Assembly: GCA_030041355.1 (NCBI GenBank)
Contig: JASHNZ010000043.1
Coordinates: 1-44,948, forward strand
DNA length: 44,948 bases
Direction of reading: 5' to 3'
Origin: Nitrososphaerales archaeon
GTDB taxonomy: Archaea; Thermoproteota; Nitrososphaeria; Nitrososphaerales; CADDZS01
A program made the position numbers and the translations under genes. This document shows positions 1-7,923 of the stretch, piece by piece (the stretch's first letter is position 1; each line of letters starts with the position of its first letter). Under the pieces are notes generated by a model. It searched no databases, was not told where the DNA came from, and worked only from the letters and a program-made list of their open reading frames with translations.

Positions 1-98
1 GGCGAGGAGGATTGATAAGCAGACGTTGCGGGAATCACGGAAGGCATCAACGCGAATAGGAGAATGACAAAGATCGCAGAGACGACTAAAGGTTTCAT
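1..98 (-). CDS. Secreted protein, N-terminal fragment (signal peptide only)
   Basis: The complement reads from an ATG at 98 to the left edge of the window without a stop (32 codons). The peptide begins MKPLVVSAIFVILLFALMPS and runs into an Ala/Ser-rich stretch, a typical Sec signal peptide: one Lys, a hydrophobic core of about 15 residues, then small residues suited to cleavage near residues 24-26. The mature protein lies outside the window, so its function cannot be told. It is divergent from the FG-GAP gene at 340, with 241 bases between them that hold no convincing gene. Confidence 0.6.
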   Translation of the reverse strand, partial: MKPLVVSAIFVILLFALMPSVIPATSAYQSSS

Positions 99-289
99 AA
101 GTCTTGTCGGAATTTTGTACATGTTTTCGTGAAACTGATTTACGTATGAACGTGGGCCTGTATAAAAGCTAGTCTAACAGGTGCGCCAGCGAATTTAAAA
201 GACAAAGGGGAAGCTCTTAGTCTTTTTTTACTACTGCCTCCATTTTCTACAACCGTGGAAACTGAGTCTATCGGAACACGATATAGAAC

Positions 290-300
290 TTTTTTATACT
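290..300 (+). promoter_or_regulatory. TATA-like element before the FG-GAP gene
   Basis: An A/T-rich run (tttttatact) sits about 40 bases before the TTG at 340. With the usual archaeal spacing of about 25 bases from TATA box to transcript start, it would give a short leader of roughly 15 bases. Assigned by eye only. Confidence 0.35.
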
Positions 301-339
301 TCCCAACAGTGGCTTCGATAAAGTCGGTGATTTCTGCGT

Positions 340-1677
340 TTGAGATCAAACTTGGTTTTGATCAGCATTAGCACATTAATTCTCTTGATAGGCCCTTTCA
401 TGATCTTCTCATCAGGTTATTCTTTCGCAAATACTAGTTCTGCGCAAGCGACACCCTATTTGCGCACTTTACCTACGCCTGATGTACAGGCCTATGGGCA
501 TTTTGGTTCATCAGTTGGCACAAGCCCGGGTGACCTAATGCTCGTGGGCGCGGAGAATGAAACTGTTGACGGATATGTTGGAGCTGGCCGTGTATATGCT
601 TTCCATATGAAATTCGCTACTCTATTCGACAATCTCACCAGTCCTTATCCACAAACTGACGGACACTTTGGTCAATCAGTCGCTATAAGCGCTGCATGCG
701 TTGGAAATCCTTGTCATTCTTGGAGGAAGGGCTTTTGCCTAAACAATGCCTGTACAATTATTGTGGGAGCCGCTAACGAAACTGTTAATGGAAACGTAGG
801 AGCTGGCCGTGCATACATCTTCAACTCCAATACAAGTGCTCTAGTGAGAACTCTAACCAGTCCAAATTCACAATATGAAGGCGAGTTTGGATGGTCTATG
901 ACAGCGGGTGGTAAGTTAGTAGTTGTCGGAGCTCCCAACGAAACCGTTAACGGACTTGTTGGGGCGGGCCGTGCGTACGTTTTTAATACGACTACGGGTA
1001 AGCTCATCACAACTCTTACTAGTCCCAACCCGCAAACTGACGGACACTTTGGTCGGTCTGCGAGCGTGAGCGATAATAACGTCAAAAGTGATGGATTGGA
1101 AGTAGTTGTCGGAGCTCCCAACGAAACCGTTAACGGACTTGTTGGGGCGGGCCGTGCGTACGTTTTCAAGACGAAAACGGGCAAGCTGATGTTTAGTCTC
1201 TATAGCCCAAACGCCCAAGAAGCTGGGCACTTTGGCTGGTCAGTCTCACTAAGTCACTACACAATCGCGGTTGGAGCTCCTTCAGAAAATTCCAATGGGT
1301 TAAGGGCAGCTGGTCTTGTTTACGGTTACAGTGACAAAACACATAAGCTGCTCTACAGCTTAGAGAGTCCAAACGCTCAAAGCGGTGGATACTTTGGCTG
1401 GTCAGTTTCCTTGAGCGAACAAACACTTGCAGTTGGAGCTCCAGATGAGACTGTTAGGGGGCACCTTGATGCAGGCCGCGCGTACACCTTCCTGGATCTA
1501 AATGGGTCTTTGATCAGAACATACGCTAGCATCAATGTTCAAACCAACGGATTTTTTGGCCTCTCAATCACAGTAGTACAAGGGCCAGGACCACGGTTTC
1601 CAGGTTACATCGTCGGCATTGGGGCTCCAGACGAAACGGTTTTCCGATATGTCGAGTCAGGACGTGTATACCTGTAA
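340..1677 (+). CDS. Secreted seven-repeat FG-GAP (integrin-alpha-like) beta-propeller
   Basis: A 445-residue exported protein. Residues 1-30 are a signal peptide ending near Ser-Ala-Gln-Ala. The rest is seven repeats of about 55-60 residues, each marked by a GHFGxSV-type motif (variants YGHFG, DGHFG, EGEFG, AGHFG, GGYFG, NGFFG) followed by VVVGAPNETVNG and GAGRAYVF. This is the FG-GAP pattern of integrin alpha-type propellers. The C-terminus stops after the GRVYL strand, and the N-terminal mature stretch begins with the complementary YLRTLPTPDVQ segment, so the ring probably closes by strand exchange between the two ends. The start is TTG; the next in-frame ATG (about 400) would destroy the signal peptide. 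The Asp/Asn-rich loops may bind Ca2+ as in integrins (inference). A likely role is surface adhesion or ligand binding; no catalytic domain is seen. Confidence 0.85.
   Translation: MRSNLVLISISTLILLIGPFMIFSSGYSFANTSSAQATPYLRTLPTPDVQAYGHFGSSVGTSPGDLMLVGAENETVDGYVGAGRVYAFHMKFATLFDNLTSPYPQTDGHFGQSVAISAACVGNPCHSWRKGFCLNNACTIIVGAANETVNGNVGAGRAYIFNSNTSALVRTLTSPNSQYEGEFGWSMTAGGKLVVVGAPNETVNGLVGAGRAYVFNTTTGKLITTLTSPNPQTDGHFGRSASVSDNNVKSDGLEVVVGAPNETVNGLVGAGRAYVFKTKTGKLMFSLYSPNAQEAGHFGWSVSLSHYTIAVGAPSENSNGLRAAGLVYGYSDKTHKLLYSLESPNAQSGGYFGWSVSLSEQTLAVGAPDETVRGHLDAGRAYTFLDLNGSLIRTYASINVQTNGFFGLSITVVQGPGPRFPGYIVGIGAPDETVFRYVESGRVYL
918..1166 (+). repeat. 66-base perfect direct repeat inside the propeller gene
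   Basis: Bases 918-983 and 1101-1166 are identical over 66 positions with a period of 183 bases (61 codons), exactly one propeller repeat. The other repeats have diverged at the DNA level, so this pair is a recent duplication or gene conversion of blade-encoding DNA. Confidence 0.9.
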
Positions 1678-1801
1678 TTGAAGTATGCAGTTTAAACTAG
1701 ATTACCTGTGGGTTATTAATCAATACCTGCGAAAGAACAAACAGAACGGAGAGCGCTTACGACCCTAAAAGAGTTGAATGGTAAGATTGCCCTTATTTTG
1801 A

Positions 1802-1829
1802 ATAATAGTCTCTCTGCATAATAGTCTCT
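1802..1829. repeat. Short direct repeat in a convergent spacer
   Basis: The 12-mer ataatagtctct occurs at 1802-1813 and again at 1818-1829. It lies in the spacer between the convergent genes ending at 1677 and 1870, which otherwise holds no recognisable feature. Meaning unknown. Confidence 0.5.
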
Positions 1830-1869
1830 GCTCTCGTGAAAATTTCATGGACAATACAGATCCTTGTAA

Positions 1870-3123
1870 TCAATTATACTCGTTTATCAGCTGCTCCATC
1901 AGACCCAAAGTCCCGTCTTGCTGAGCATCATATTGTATTGAATGCTCACCAATTACGATTGGATAGATGAAAATGTAATCGTATTTAGTCTGATTCTCCG
2001 CAAGATTTGTAAGCGCAACCTCTCTTTGAGATTTCGTTAGGCATTCCGCAAATGCTTGCCCAGCGTAATCATATTTACCATCACAGTAAGCTGGGTTTCC
2101 CGCCATTAGCTGTGTTTCCAAACCTACGACGACACCGTTAAGATAAGGTTCCGATTTCTGTATTTGGCACACCAAAGGAAAATTTGGAAACACGTACGGA
2201 TATGTTGTGTTTACCCAAAAGATTCCATTTCTGAAATACCCCGCATAGCCATAATCGTATTCATCGAAGGGCGCGGAACAACTGCCATAATTTCCAACTG
2301 GCTGACTACCAATGCCGTTCTGTTGTGGCATAAAATATCTCCAACCTTGAGCCTCTAAAGTTTGGAAGAACGTGTCAACTTCGCTTTGATTTGGTTTAAC
2401 CGCGGCGTAATATGTATCCCAAGCCTCAAGCATAACATACCTATCCCCATCAGCTACCGCTGTCAATGTTAGTAAACTAGCTGATTCTTGAAAAAACCAT
2501 TCTTCATGTTGTTGCTGAGAAGCGTTACCTGTATCACAACCAGCGTTTGCCCCATAATAAATAGTCATACCTGCGTCCGGAATAATTTGCCCTCCTGCCG
2601 CTTGTTGAATTGCAGTAGCGTAGGAATTTAAGGTTCCGTTCCAATTATAACCTGTCCCATTTATTTGAGATGCTGTTGCATTAGGATTAACAATTCCATC
2701 ATAACATTCAGTTCTGATGAATCTAATTATATTGAAGTTACCAATTTGACTATGAATATTCTGAACTAGTGTAAGAAGTTGAGTTGCTGTATAATCAGCT
2801 CCGTCAATATAACTTGTGACAGTTTCAACTTGACCATTTTGTAGTATTTTACTCGAAACGTCAAACGCCTTTATCTCCACAAACTTTTGCCCGATATTGG
2901 GGTATTGAGTAGTCGTGTAAGAAGAAGTTGTTGTAGTACTAGTTATTGTCGTGCTAGTTGTTATGCCACTTGTTGTGCTCATTGAAGTACTGGAACTCGA
3001 ATACGAGGATTTCAGATAAGTGTAGGCAATGTAAGAAGAAGCGCCTGCGATAACAAGAATAACTATAACAAACCAAGTGGCAGTCTTTCTAAAAATCTCT
3101 TTTATTCGGTCACTTTTCGACAA
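1870..3123 (-). CDS. Membrane-anchored extracellular protein with Ser/Thr linker
   Basis: A 417-residue protein of unrecognised family. Residues 1-13 are basic, residues about 15-37 form one transmembrane helix or uncleaved signal anchor, and residues about 39-75 are a Ser/Thr-rich low-complexity linker of the kind often glycosylated in archaeal surface proteins. The remaining roughly 340 residues are a globular outer domain rich in Tyr, Asn and aromatic residues, with several N-x-S/T sequons and about eight Cys that could pair. The topology points to an outward-facing domain. The aromatic-rich outer domain might suggest a TIM-barrel glycosidase, but I see no catalytic motif that fixes this. 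The start is TTG at 3123, directly after an in-frame TGA, so no longer start is possible. It converges with the FG-GAP gene. Confidence 0.75.
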   Translation of the reverse strand: MSKSDRIKEIFRKTATWFVIVILVIAGASSYIAYTYLKSSYSSSSTSMSTTSGITTSTTITSTTTTSSYTTTQYPNIGQKFVEIKAFDVSSKILQNGQVETVTSYIDGADYTATQLLTLVQNIHSQIGNFNIIRFIRTECYDGIVNPNATASQINGTGYNWNGTLNSYATAIQQAAGGQIIPDAGMTIYYGANAGCDTGNASQQQHEEWFFQESASLLTLTAVADGDRYVMLEAWDTYYAAVKPNQSEVDTFFQTLEAQGWRYFMPQQNGIGSQPVGNYGSCSAPFDEYDYGYAGYFRNGIFWVNTTYPYVFPNFPLVCQIQKSEPYLNGVVVGLETQLMAGNPAYCDGKYDYAGQAFAECLTKSQREVALTNLAENQTKYDYIFIYPIVIGEHSIQYDAQQDGTLGLMEQLINEYN

Positions 3124-3326
3124 GACGCCTCATTCCTAAGTGCATTTTCAGAAAGCTTAGGCTAAAGCCAAAATATTCAAACTATTCCCTCTTGCTCGCT
3201 CGAGTTGACATTTAAACAAGTTCAACAGTTTTTCAAGATTTCCGTGGGTAGTGATAACACCATAGAAAGGGGCTCGCTGGTCACCTGTCGATAATTCTTT
3301 GTCCTTATGTGGCCGGTACCTGCAGA

Positions 3327-3355
3327 GGCTTATCGATGAATTTATCATCGGAGCC
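3327..3355. promoter_or_regulatory. Hairpin upstream of the MFS gene
   Basis: CGATGA (3334-3339) and TCATCG (3345-3350) form a perfect 6-bp stem around the loop ATTTA, flanked by ggct (3327-3330) and agcc (3352-3355), which can extend the stem across a small bulge. It lies 61 bases before the MFS start and could be an operator or a leader hairpin; purely structural evidence. The rest of the 292-base spacer 3124-3415 shows nothing convincing. Confidence 0.35.
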
Positions 3356-3415
3356 GTAAGGTCTCTTTTGCACGCTTCGAAATAGGCACTGAAAAGCACC
3401 GGCATAATGTAAAAC

Positions 3416-4693
3416 ATGAAGTCCAAGGAGCCTGTCGATCTCACAAATTCCAAAGCATCCGCTCCGGGGATGACTGGCGTTCAGTACCTGGACATTCTCC
3501 TCTCTTCGGCTGTCGCAGATGCGATTCTTCCCGTCTTTTACATTTTCATTCCGCTATTTGCAGTAACAATTGGAGCGAACGCCTTAGAGCTCGGGCTCGT
3601 CGGAGGAGCATCATACGCAGTTTATTCTTTCATGCCCTTCATTATGGGTCATTTTTCTGACCGCAGAGGCTCTCGAAAGTTCTTCATTGTTTCAGCATTT
3701 GTACTACTTTGCATTGTGTCCTTGCTCTATTCAATTACAATTAGCCCAGTCACTTTGATCGTAATTCGCCTCTTCGAAGGAACAGGATGGGCGATGCTTT
3801 GGCCTGCGATGGAAGCCTCCATAACTGAAGATGCTTTCCGAGAATCGAAAAAGTCCCTGAGCGTATTCAACTACACTTGGTCGGGAGGCGCAGCTCTTGG
3901 TCCGTTGATTGGAACTTTTCTCGTAACGGTTTATTCCTACAGGTTTGCATTCTTCGCAAGTGGCATACTCTTTGCAATTCTTATTGCACTCAACTTAGCG
4001 ACTCTTTTCAGGAACAAAGCGCTACCCTCGCCGCCAAATTACAAAGCCAATGCGAAAATTCCTCGCACATCTTTAGCTTCATCCATTCGCGCGGTGCTCT
4101 TCTCCGCCGATAAAAAGAGAAACTTTCAAGTTTGGACCTGCCTTGTCGCAACTTCACTTTCCGCTCTAACTTCTGGAGTCTTTTTCACATTCTTTGGCCC
4201 TTATGCACATTCCCTCGGTCTCACAATAGTTTTGATCGGAGCCATCACCACCACATATGGCGTAGTGAGATTCTTCACTTACGTTGTTTTCGCAAGGCAG
4301 GCTATTAGAGAGAGAATCTTTGACCCCTCAAAGCGCAATCGGAATGTCTTGGTATTCGCGAGCCTTGCTAGCCTTTCGAGCCTAATTCTGATAATAAAGG
4401 ATCCCAGCGGAATTGCGTACTTTATCTCTTTCGCGCTTTTTGCAATAGGATATTCGATTGTTTACGCAGTATCTCAGGGCACCCTGATTGCAGAGACCAC
4501 TCAAGAAAAAATGGGTGCTGGCGCAGGACTCTTTGAGTCTTCGATAGGCATTGGGGCTGCAATCGGACCCACTGTGGCAGGAGCAATTTCGGCTAGCGCC
4601 CTTCGAATTTCGTTCATTGTTCCGGTCGTTGGACTCGTTTTTGCGCTGGCTTTGCTTTTTGTTTTTTCAAGAAGTTCGAGGAAGAGCCTCTGA
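3416..4693 (+). CDS. Major facilitator superfamily transporter
   Basis: A 425-residue polytopic membrane protein with about 12 hydrophobic segments in two halves of six. The loop after helix 2 carries GHFSDRRGSRKFF, which matches MFS motif A (GxxxDRxGRR), and helix 5 has the GPLIGTFL pattern typical of drug/sugar antiporters (motif C-like). A basic central loop (about residues 198-230) separates the halves. MFS proteins move small solutes using ion gradients; the substrate cannot be read from the sequence. A soluble N-terminal tail of about 20 residues precedes helix 1. It converges with the DUF1697 gene and appears to be transcribed alone. Confidence 0.9.
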   Translation: MKSKEPVDLTNSKASAPGMTGVQYLDILLSSAVADAILPVFYIFIPLFAVTIGANALELGLVGGASYAVYSFMPFIMGHFSDRRGSRKFFIVSAFVLLCIVSLLYSITISPVTLIVIRLFEGTGWAMLWPAMEASITEDAFRESKKSLSVFNYTWSGGAALGPLIGTFLVTVYSYRFAFFASGILFAILIALNLATLFRNKALPSPPNYKANAKIPRTSLASSIRAVLFSADKKRNFQVWTCLVATSLSALTSGVFFTFFGPYAHSLGLTIVLIGAITTTYGVVRFFTYVVFARQAIRERIFDPSKRNRNVLVFASLASLSSLILIIKDPSGIAYFISFALFAIGYSIVYAVSQGTLIAETTQEKMGAGAGLFESSIGIGAAIGPTVAGAISASALRISFIVPVVGLVFALALLFVFSRSSRKSL

Positions 4694-4719
4694 GAGTTTC
4701 CTATCTCCGTTTGAAAACC

Positions 4720-5253
4720 TCAGTTTGAAGCAGCCATTGTCAGAAATGTGTTGACCGTCCTCCAGTTCCTCGTTGTGGCAACTGTTTTCAGTTTTTTCTC
4801 AAAGAAGGAATTCGAGAGCTTTGTCTTACCATATCCATTAGGGCAAAAAAGGTAAATCTCCTTCCCCTTTATTTCGAAATCCTCCGCCTTGTTCTTTATT
4901 CTTCTTACTTCTTCAACGGGGAAATCATCCGGTTCCTCAAGCAAAAAAGTAACGTGAAGCTTGGTAGGATCTTTCCCCGACAGAGGATTATTTTCGATTA
5001 TCTTTCGAATTTCTTTGTCCGTTCTCATAATAATGGAGACATCGAATCCGAAGGCCCTTGCTATCTCCTTCTCAATCCTGTTGACTAACAGGTGAGCATC
5101 AGAATTTGACGATTCGAACAAGATATTTCCGCTCTGAATGTAACTTCGGACATTTCCTAAACTCAAGGATTCATACACGCGTCTCAGCTTCTCCATTTCC
5201 ACTTTTTTCCCGCCAACATTTACTCCTCGAAGCATCGAGATGTACGTCACCAC
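4720..5253 (-). CDS. DUF1697 family protein
   Basis: A 177-residue soluble protein of the DUF1697 family (PF08002), close to the usual family length. Recognition rests on the N-terminal signature MLRGVNVGGKKVEM, the SYIQSGNILFES motif near residues 37-48, and the C-terminal TRNWRTVN motif near residues 160-167. The biochemical role of the family is not established. The start is GTG at 5253, which places the conserved first strand (VTYISMLRGVN) at the N-terminus. It lies 36 bases downstream of the VOC gene on the same strand, so the two probably form an operon. Its stop is 26 bases from that of the convergent MFS gene. Confidence 0.9.
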   Translation of the reverse strand: MVTYISMLRGVNVGGKKVEMEKLRRVYESLSLGNVRSYIQSGNILFESSNSDAHLLVNRIEKEIARAFGFDVSIIMRTDKEIRKIIENNPLSGKDPTKLHVTFLLEEPDDFPVEEVRRIKNKAEDFEIKGKEIYLFCPNGYGKTKLSNSFFEKKLKTVATTRNWRTVNTFLTMAASN

Positions 5254-5289
5254 TTTCAGATCTAACCTCTGATCAAATAGTAGGACAAT

Positions 5290-5694
5290 TCAAATTCCAG
5301 TTGAAGGTTGCCAAAGCTCTATTTGATTTCCTTCAGGATCCTCTAGATGCGTGAATCTTCCGATGCCTTCCGCGTCAGGCCCTTCAGATATTGGATCGAC
5401 CTTGACTCTTCTTTTTTCAAGCCCTCGGACAAAACTCTCTAGATCGTCGACCCTATAATTTATCATCGCTTGGTTGCATTTGGAGTTTAGTTTTCCTTGG
5501 GCCGGCATTATCGCAAGGACAGTGTGAAGCTTCTTTCCCGGTCTTGATAGAGAACGATAATATACTTCAATGTAGTACATCTTTTCGCCAAGATATTTCA
5601 AAGGAATTCCCAGTATTCGCCTATACCAAGAGGCAAGTTTTCTCGGGTTACTTGAAAAAATGAACACCCCGCCTATTCCGTGTATCTTTGCCAA
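5290..5694 (-). CDS. VOC (glyoxalase/bleomycin resistance-like) protein
   Basis: A 134-residue protein with the two beta-alpha-beta-beta-beta modules of the vicinal oxygen chelate superfamily. The first module begins HGIGGVFIFSSNPRKLASWY with the ILGIPL segment; the second ends with FTHLEDPEGNQIELWQP, the usual VOC closing motif whose Glu is a metal ligand. Members act as metal-dependent lyases, dioxygenases or drug-binding proteins; the substrate is unknown here. The start is TTG at 5692-5694; no ATG fits. It is probably the first gene of an operon with the DUF1697 gene. Confidence 0.88.
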   Translation of the reverse strand: MAKIHGIGGVFIFSSNPRKLASWYRRILGIPLKYLGEKMYYIEVYYRSLSRPGKKLHTVLAIMPAQGKLNSKCNQAMINYRVDDLESFVRGLEKRRVKVDPISEGPDAEGIGRFTHLEDPEGNQIELWQPSTGI

Positions 5695-5987
5695 AGGATT
5701 CTTCGCTTTCGAGGAAAATAATTTCGATTATATTAGGATAGGCAATTAAAGCTGAGATTGAGCCTACAGCTCATGTCACACACTAGCTTGCTCTGAATTA
5801 ACTGCAAGAGCACAAATTTGCTTGGTTCGGATAACTAAGGGTGCCTTATGCATGATTTACGTACAAATGAGAGCAGCTATGCGGGCCATATCCGCTTCCG
5901 ATATACGAACCCCATCAAAAGTTCCCTCGTTATGAAATTAGCAAGGCTTATTGGGCCATGGAAGCTGGCTCCATACCAGAAATCAAT

Positions 5988-6749
5988 ATGGGAGCACGCT
6001 CCGCGGCGGTCATTGGAATCGCTGTACTTGCAACCTTGCTCGCGCTGGGTTTATTTCCGGTTATTTCAACTTCTGGCTCTGCATCAAAGTTAGGCGTACA
6101 ACAGTGCAATGTAAGCTGGAATGCCCCTAGTGGACCCTACACTCCAGGGCAAGCAATCACCGCATCCTTGACAACAAATTGCAGTGGAAAAGGTGCGTGG
6201 TCAATCACAAACTCAACGACGAATGTAGTGGCATACGGTTTGTTCTCCTGTTTAGATAATTGTACGAACGCACAGCTGTTCAGCTTCACAGCGGGCAACG
6301 TACCGTTCGCCACACCTGGGACGTATAATTTTGTCGCAGATTTTAATGGATCCTCAGAAGTGAATATCTCTTTTGCCACCACCGATGGGAGCCAATCTAC
6401 GACTACTACAAGCACCACTTCGACAACAACCACTTCGACAACAACCGCATCTTCATACGCTTCGTCCGCAACTACATCCATGTCCGCGTCCACATCGACC
6501 AGTTCGACCAGTTTGCAGTTCCCTCCGCCTACAACTACCTCGACCAGCTCCACGAGCTCTTCGACTAGCTCCGCCCATCCCACCATTCCACACACAGCTT
6601 CCTCTGATCTCTACATTATTTTGGCTGCTGTCGCGGCCAGCATAGCTGTTGGCGGTGTCTTTGCATGGCGGTACCCAAGTTTACGACGTAGAAAATTGAA
6701 CCGAGCTCCCAGCTTTGAGTCTAACGTACCTAAACGTCAAAACGACTGA
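5988..6749 (+). CDS. Surface protein with Ser/Thr stalk and C-terminal membrane anchor
   Basis: About 253 residues from the ATG at 5988; an ATG ten codons earlier (5958) would put an acidic stretch before the signal peptide, so I prefer the later one. Layout: signal peptide (about 1-33), a beta-rich domain (about 35-135) with three Cys and several N-x-S/T sites, a long Ser/Thr-rich stalk (about 137-205), a transmembrane helix (about 211-233) and a basic cytoplasmic tail with RRRK. The stalk DNA has a perfect 15-base tandem repeat at 6415-6429 and 6430-6444. This is the build of a type I anchored archaeal surface glycoprotein. Ligand or role unknown. The spacer 5695-5987 shows no gene. Confidence 0.8.
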   Translation: MGARSAAVIGIAVLATLLALGLFPVISTSGSASKLGVQQCNVSWNAPSGPYTPGQAITASLTTNCSGKGAWSITNSTTNVVAYGLFSCLDNCTNAQLFSFTAGNVPFATPGTYNFVADFNGSSEVNISFATTDGSQSTTTTSTTSTTTTSTTTASSYASSATTSMSASTSTSSTSLQFPPPTTTSTSSTSSSTSSAHPTIPHTASSDLYIILAAVAASIAVGGVFAWRYPSLRRRKLNRAPSFESNVPKRQND

Positions 6750-7056
6750 CGCCAATTCTCTACACTGGCCGTTCTCTCATCTCGGACGCATTTTTTCACA
6801 ATTCGAAGAACCTTTAGGCCGCATACTTCGCCTCCGAGAATATTTTCTGCATGTTACGATAAATCGCGCATCTAGGGAATTGCTCGAGAAAATTGTACTT
6901 GATTTTATGAAATAAAATTTGTCGCATCTATTCTGGGCTTATATCCTGTGCCTTCGTGCTCAGGAATCGAATTCGGGGCCTTGAGGTTGAACGCATGAAT
7001 AGATCTAGCAGAGCTCTGTTGCAATATGTAAATAGATCAAGTGGGAAATTGTCATT
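6750..7056. other. Spacer without a recognisable gene
   Basis: Between the anchored surface protein and the sulfolactate-synthase-like gene there are 307 bases with no convincing gene. A possible TATA element (cttatatcc, around 6938-6946) and a second A/T-rich stretch around 7022-7034 could drive the downstream gene, but neither is decisive. A reading frame running from 6715 to 6915 lacks any protein-like features. Confidence 0.4.
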
Positions 7057-7908
7057 ATGCCAGCACAAAGCAGATCGGGGAAAGCCTTTGATTTTGTCAA
7101 AATAGATATGCCGCCTAAAAAACCGAGAAAAACTGGTATCATCGAATTTAGAGGCCCTTACTACACTTCCGTAAGCTACGGTTACCTCAAGGATTTACTC
7201 GAGGACTGGGGCGAATACGTGGATGGATACAAGTTTGCGGGAGGATCCATGCGCCTTCTCCCAAGGACGAGAGTGAAGCAAATCACAAGACTGTGTCACC
7301 GACACAAGGTCTACGTTTCAACCGGAGGTTTTGTCGAAAGGGTCATTGTCGAGGGTAGCGAAATCGTAGACAAGTATCTCAAAGAATGCAAGACCCTAGG
7401 TTTTGATGTGATCGAGGTATCTAGCGGACTGGCTCAAATTCCCCTGGAAGACAAGGTCGCAATTGTAAGGCAAGTGCAAAAGATCGGCCTGAAACCAAAG
7501 CCTGAGGTTTCGTTGATGATCGGTGCTGGAGCAGGTACTCACATCGCAGGTTACGAAGAGAGTATGAAAATGCGTAGTTTCGATGATTTTGCTTCCGAGG
7601 TCAGGGAGCATCAGAAAGCCGGAGCTGAAATAATAATGGTCGAGTCCGAAGGACTCACAGAAGATCTCCCGCCAGAAAAATGGAGGAAGGACGTCATCGA
7701 AAAGCTCGTAGACATGTTTGGCTATGAAACCTTCATGTTTGAGGCTTCAGATCCCCCAGTCTTCAAATGGTATCTCACTAAATTTGGGCGCGACGTAAAT
7801 CTCTTCATAGATCACTCACAGATTGTGGAATTCACGGCCTGGAGAACGAAACTCTGGGGAGACAGCTCAATTTGGGAAGGCAGGGAACTACACTACAAAC
7901 CCAGCTAA
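7057..7908 (+). CDS. Phosphosulfolactate synthase (ComA) family protein
   Basis: A 283-residue TIM-barrel protein of the ComA family (PF02679). The known family reaction joins sulfite to phosphoenolpyruvate to give (2R)-phospho-3-sulfolactate, the first step towards coenzyme M or sulfolactate. Visible motifs: DGYKFAGGSMRL (about 56-67), STGGFVE (88-94), GFDVIEVSSG (115-124), KPKPEV (146-151, with the expected active-site Lys/Glu area), VESEG (195-199), FEASDPPVF (228-236) and FIDHSQIVEF (250-259). The last two motifs fit the non-methanogen branch, annotated in bacteria as synthase-like. After KPEV the sequence is SLMIGAGAG rather than the common G-I/L-K/Q pattern, so sulfite or PEP binding may differ. 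It starts a run of four co-directional genes and is 15 bases from the PrpD-like gene. Confidence 0.85.
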   Translation: MPAQSRSGKAFDFVKIDMPPKKPRKTGIIEFRGPYYTSVSYGYLKDLLEDWGEYVDGYKFAGGSMRLLPRTRVKQITRLCHRHKVYVSTGGFVERVIVEGSEIVDKYLKECKTLGFDVIEVSSGLAQIPLEDKVAIVRQVQKIGLKPKPEVSLMIGAGAGTHIAGYEESMKMRSFDDFASEVREHQKAGAEIIMVESEGLTEDLPPEKWRKDVIEKLVDMFGYETFMFEASDPPVFKWYLTKFGRDVNLFIDHSQIVEFTAWRTKLWGDSSIWEGRELHYKPS

Positions 7909-7923
7909 AAGTGCCTCCAAAGC

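Noticed and set aside
140..349. 69-codon minus-strand frame between the truncated secreted gene and the FG-GAP gene
   Set aside because: It overlaps the start and promoter region of the FG-GAP gene, has no recognisable motif and no promoter-like context.
714..1426. Three minus-strand frames across the FG-GAP gene
   Set aside because: They are repeat-driven mirror frames; their apparent repeats (e.g. ARPAPTSPLTVSL) come from the periodic DNA of the sense gene.
3157..3453. 98-codon minus-strand frame upstream of the MFS gene
   Set aside because: It covers the MFS promoter and the first codons of the MFS gene and matches no family. A shorter version from 3402 cannot be excluded but lacks support.
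6137..6595. 152-codon minus-strand frame rich in Val/Asp/Glu
   Set aside because: It is the antisense of the Ser/Thr-rich stalk of the surface protein; the composition is a direct consequence of that low-complexity DNA.
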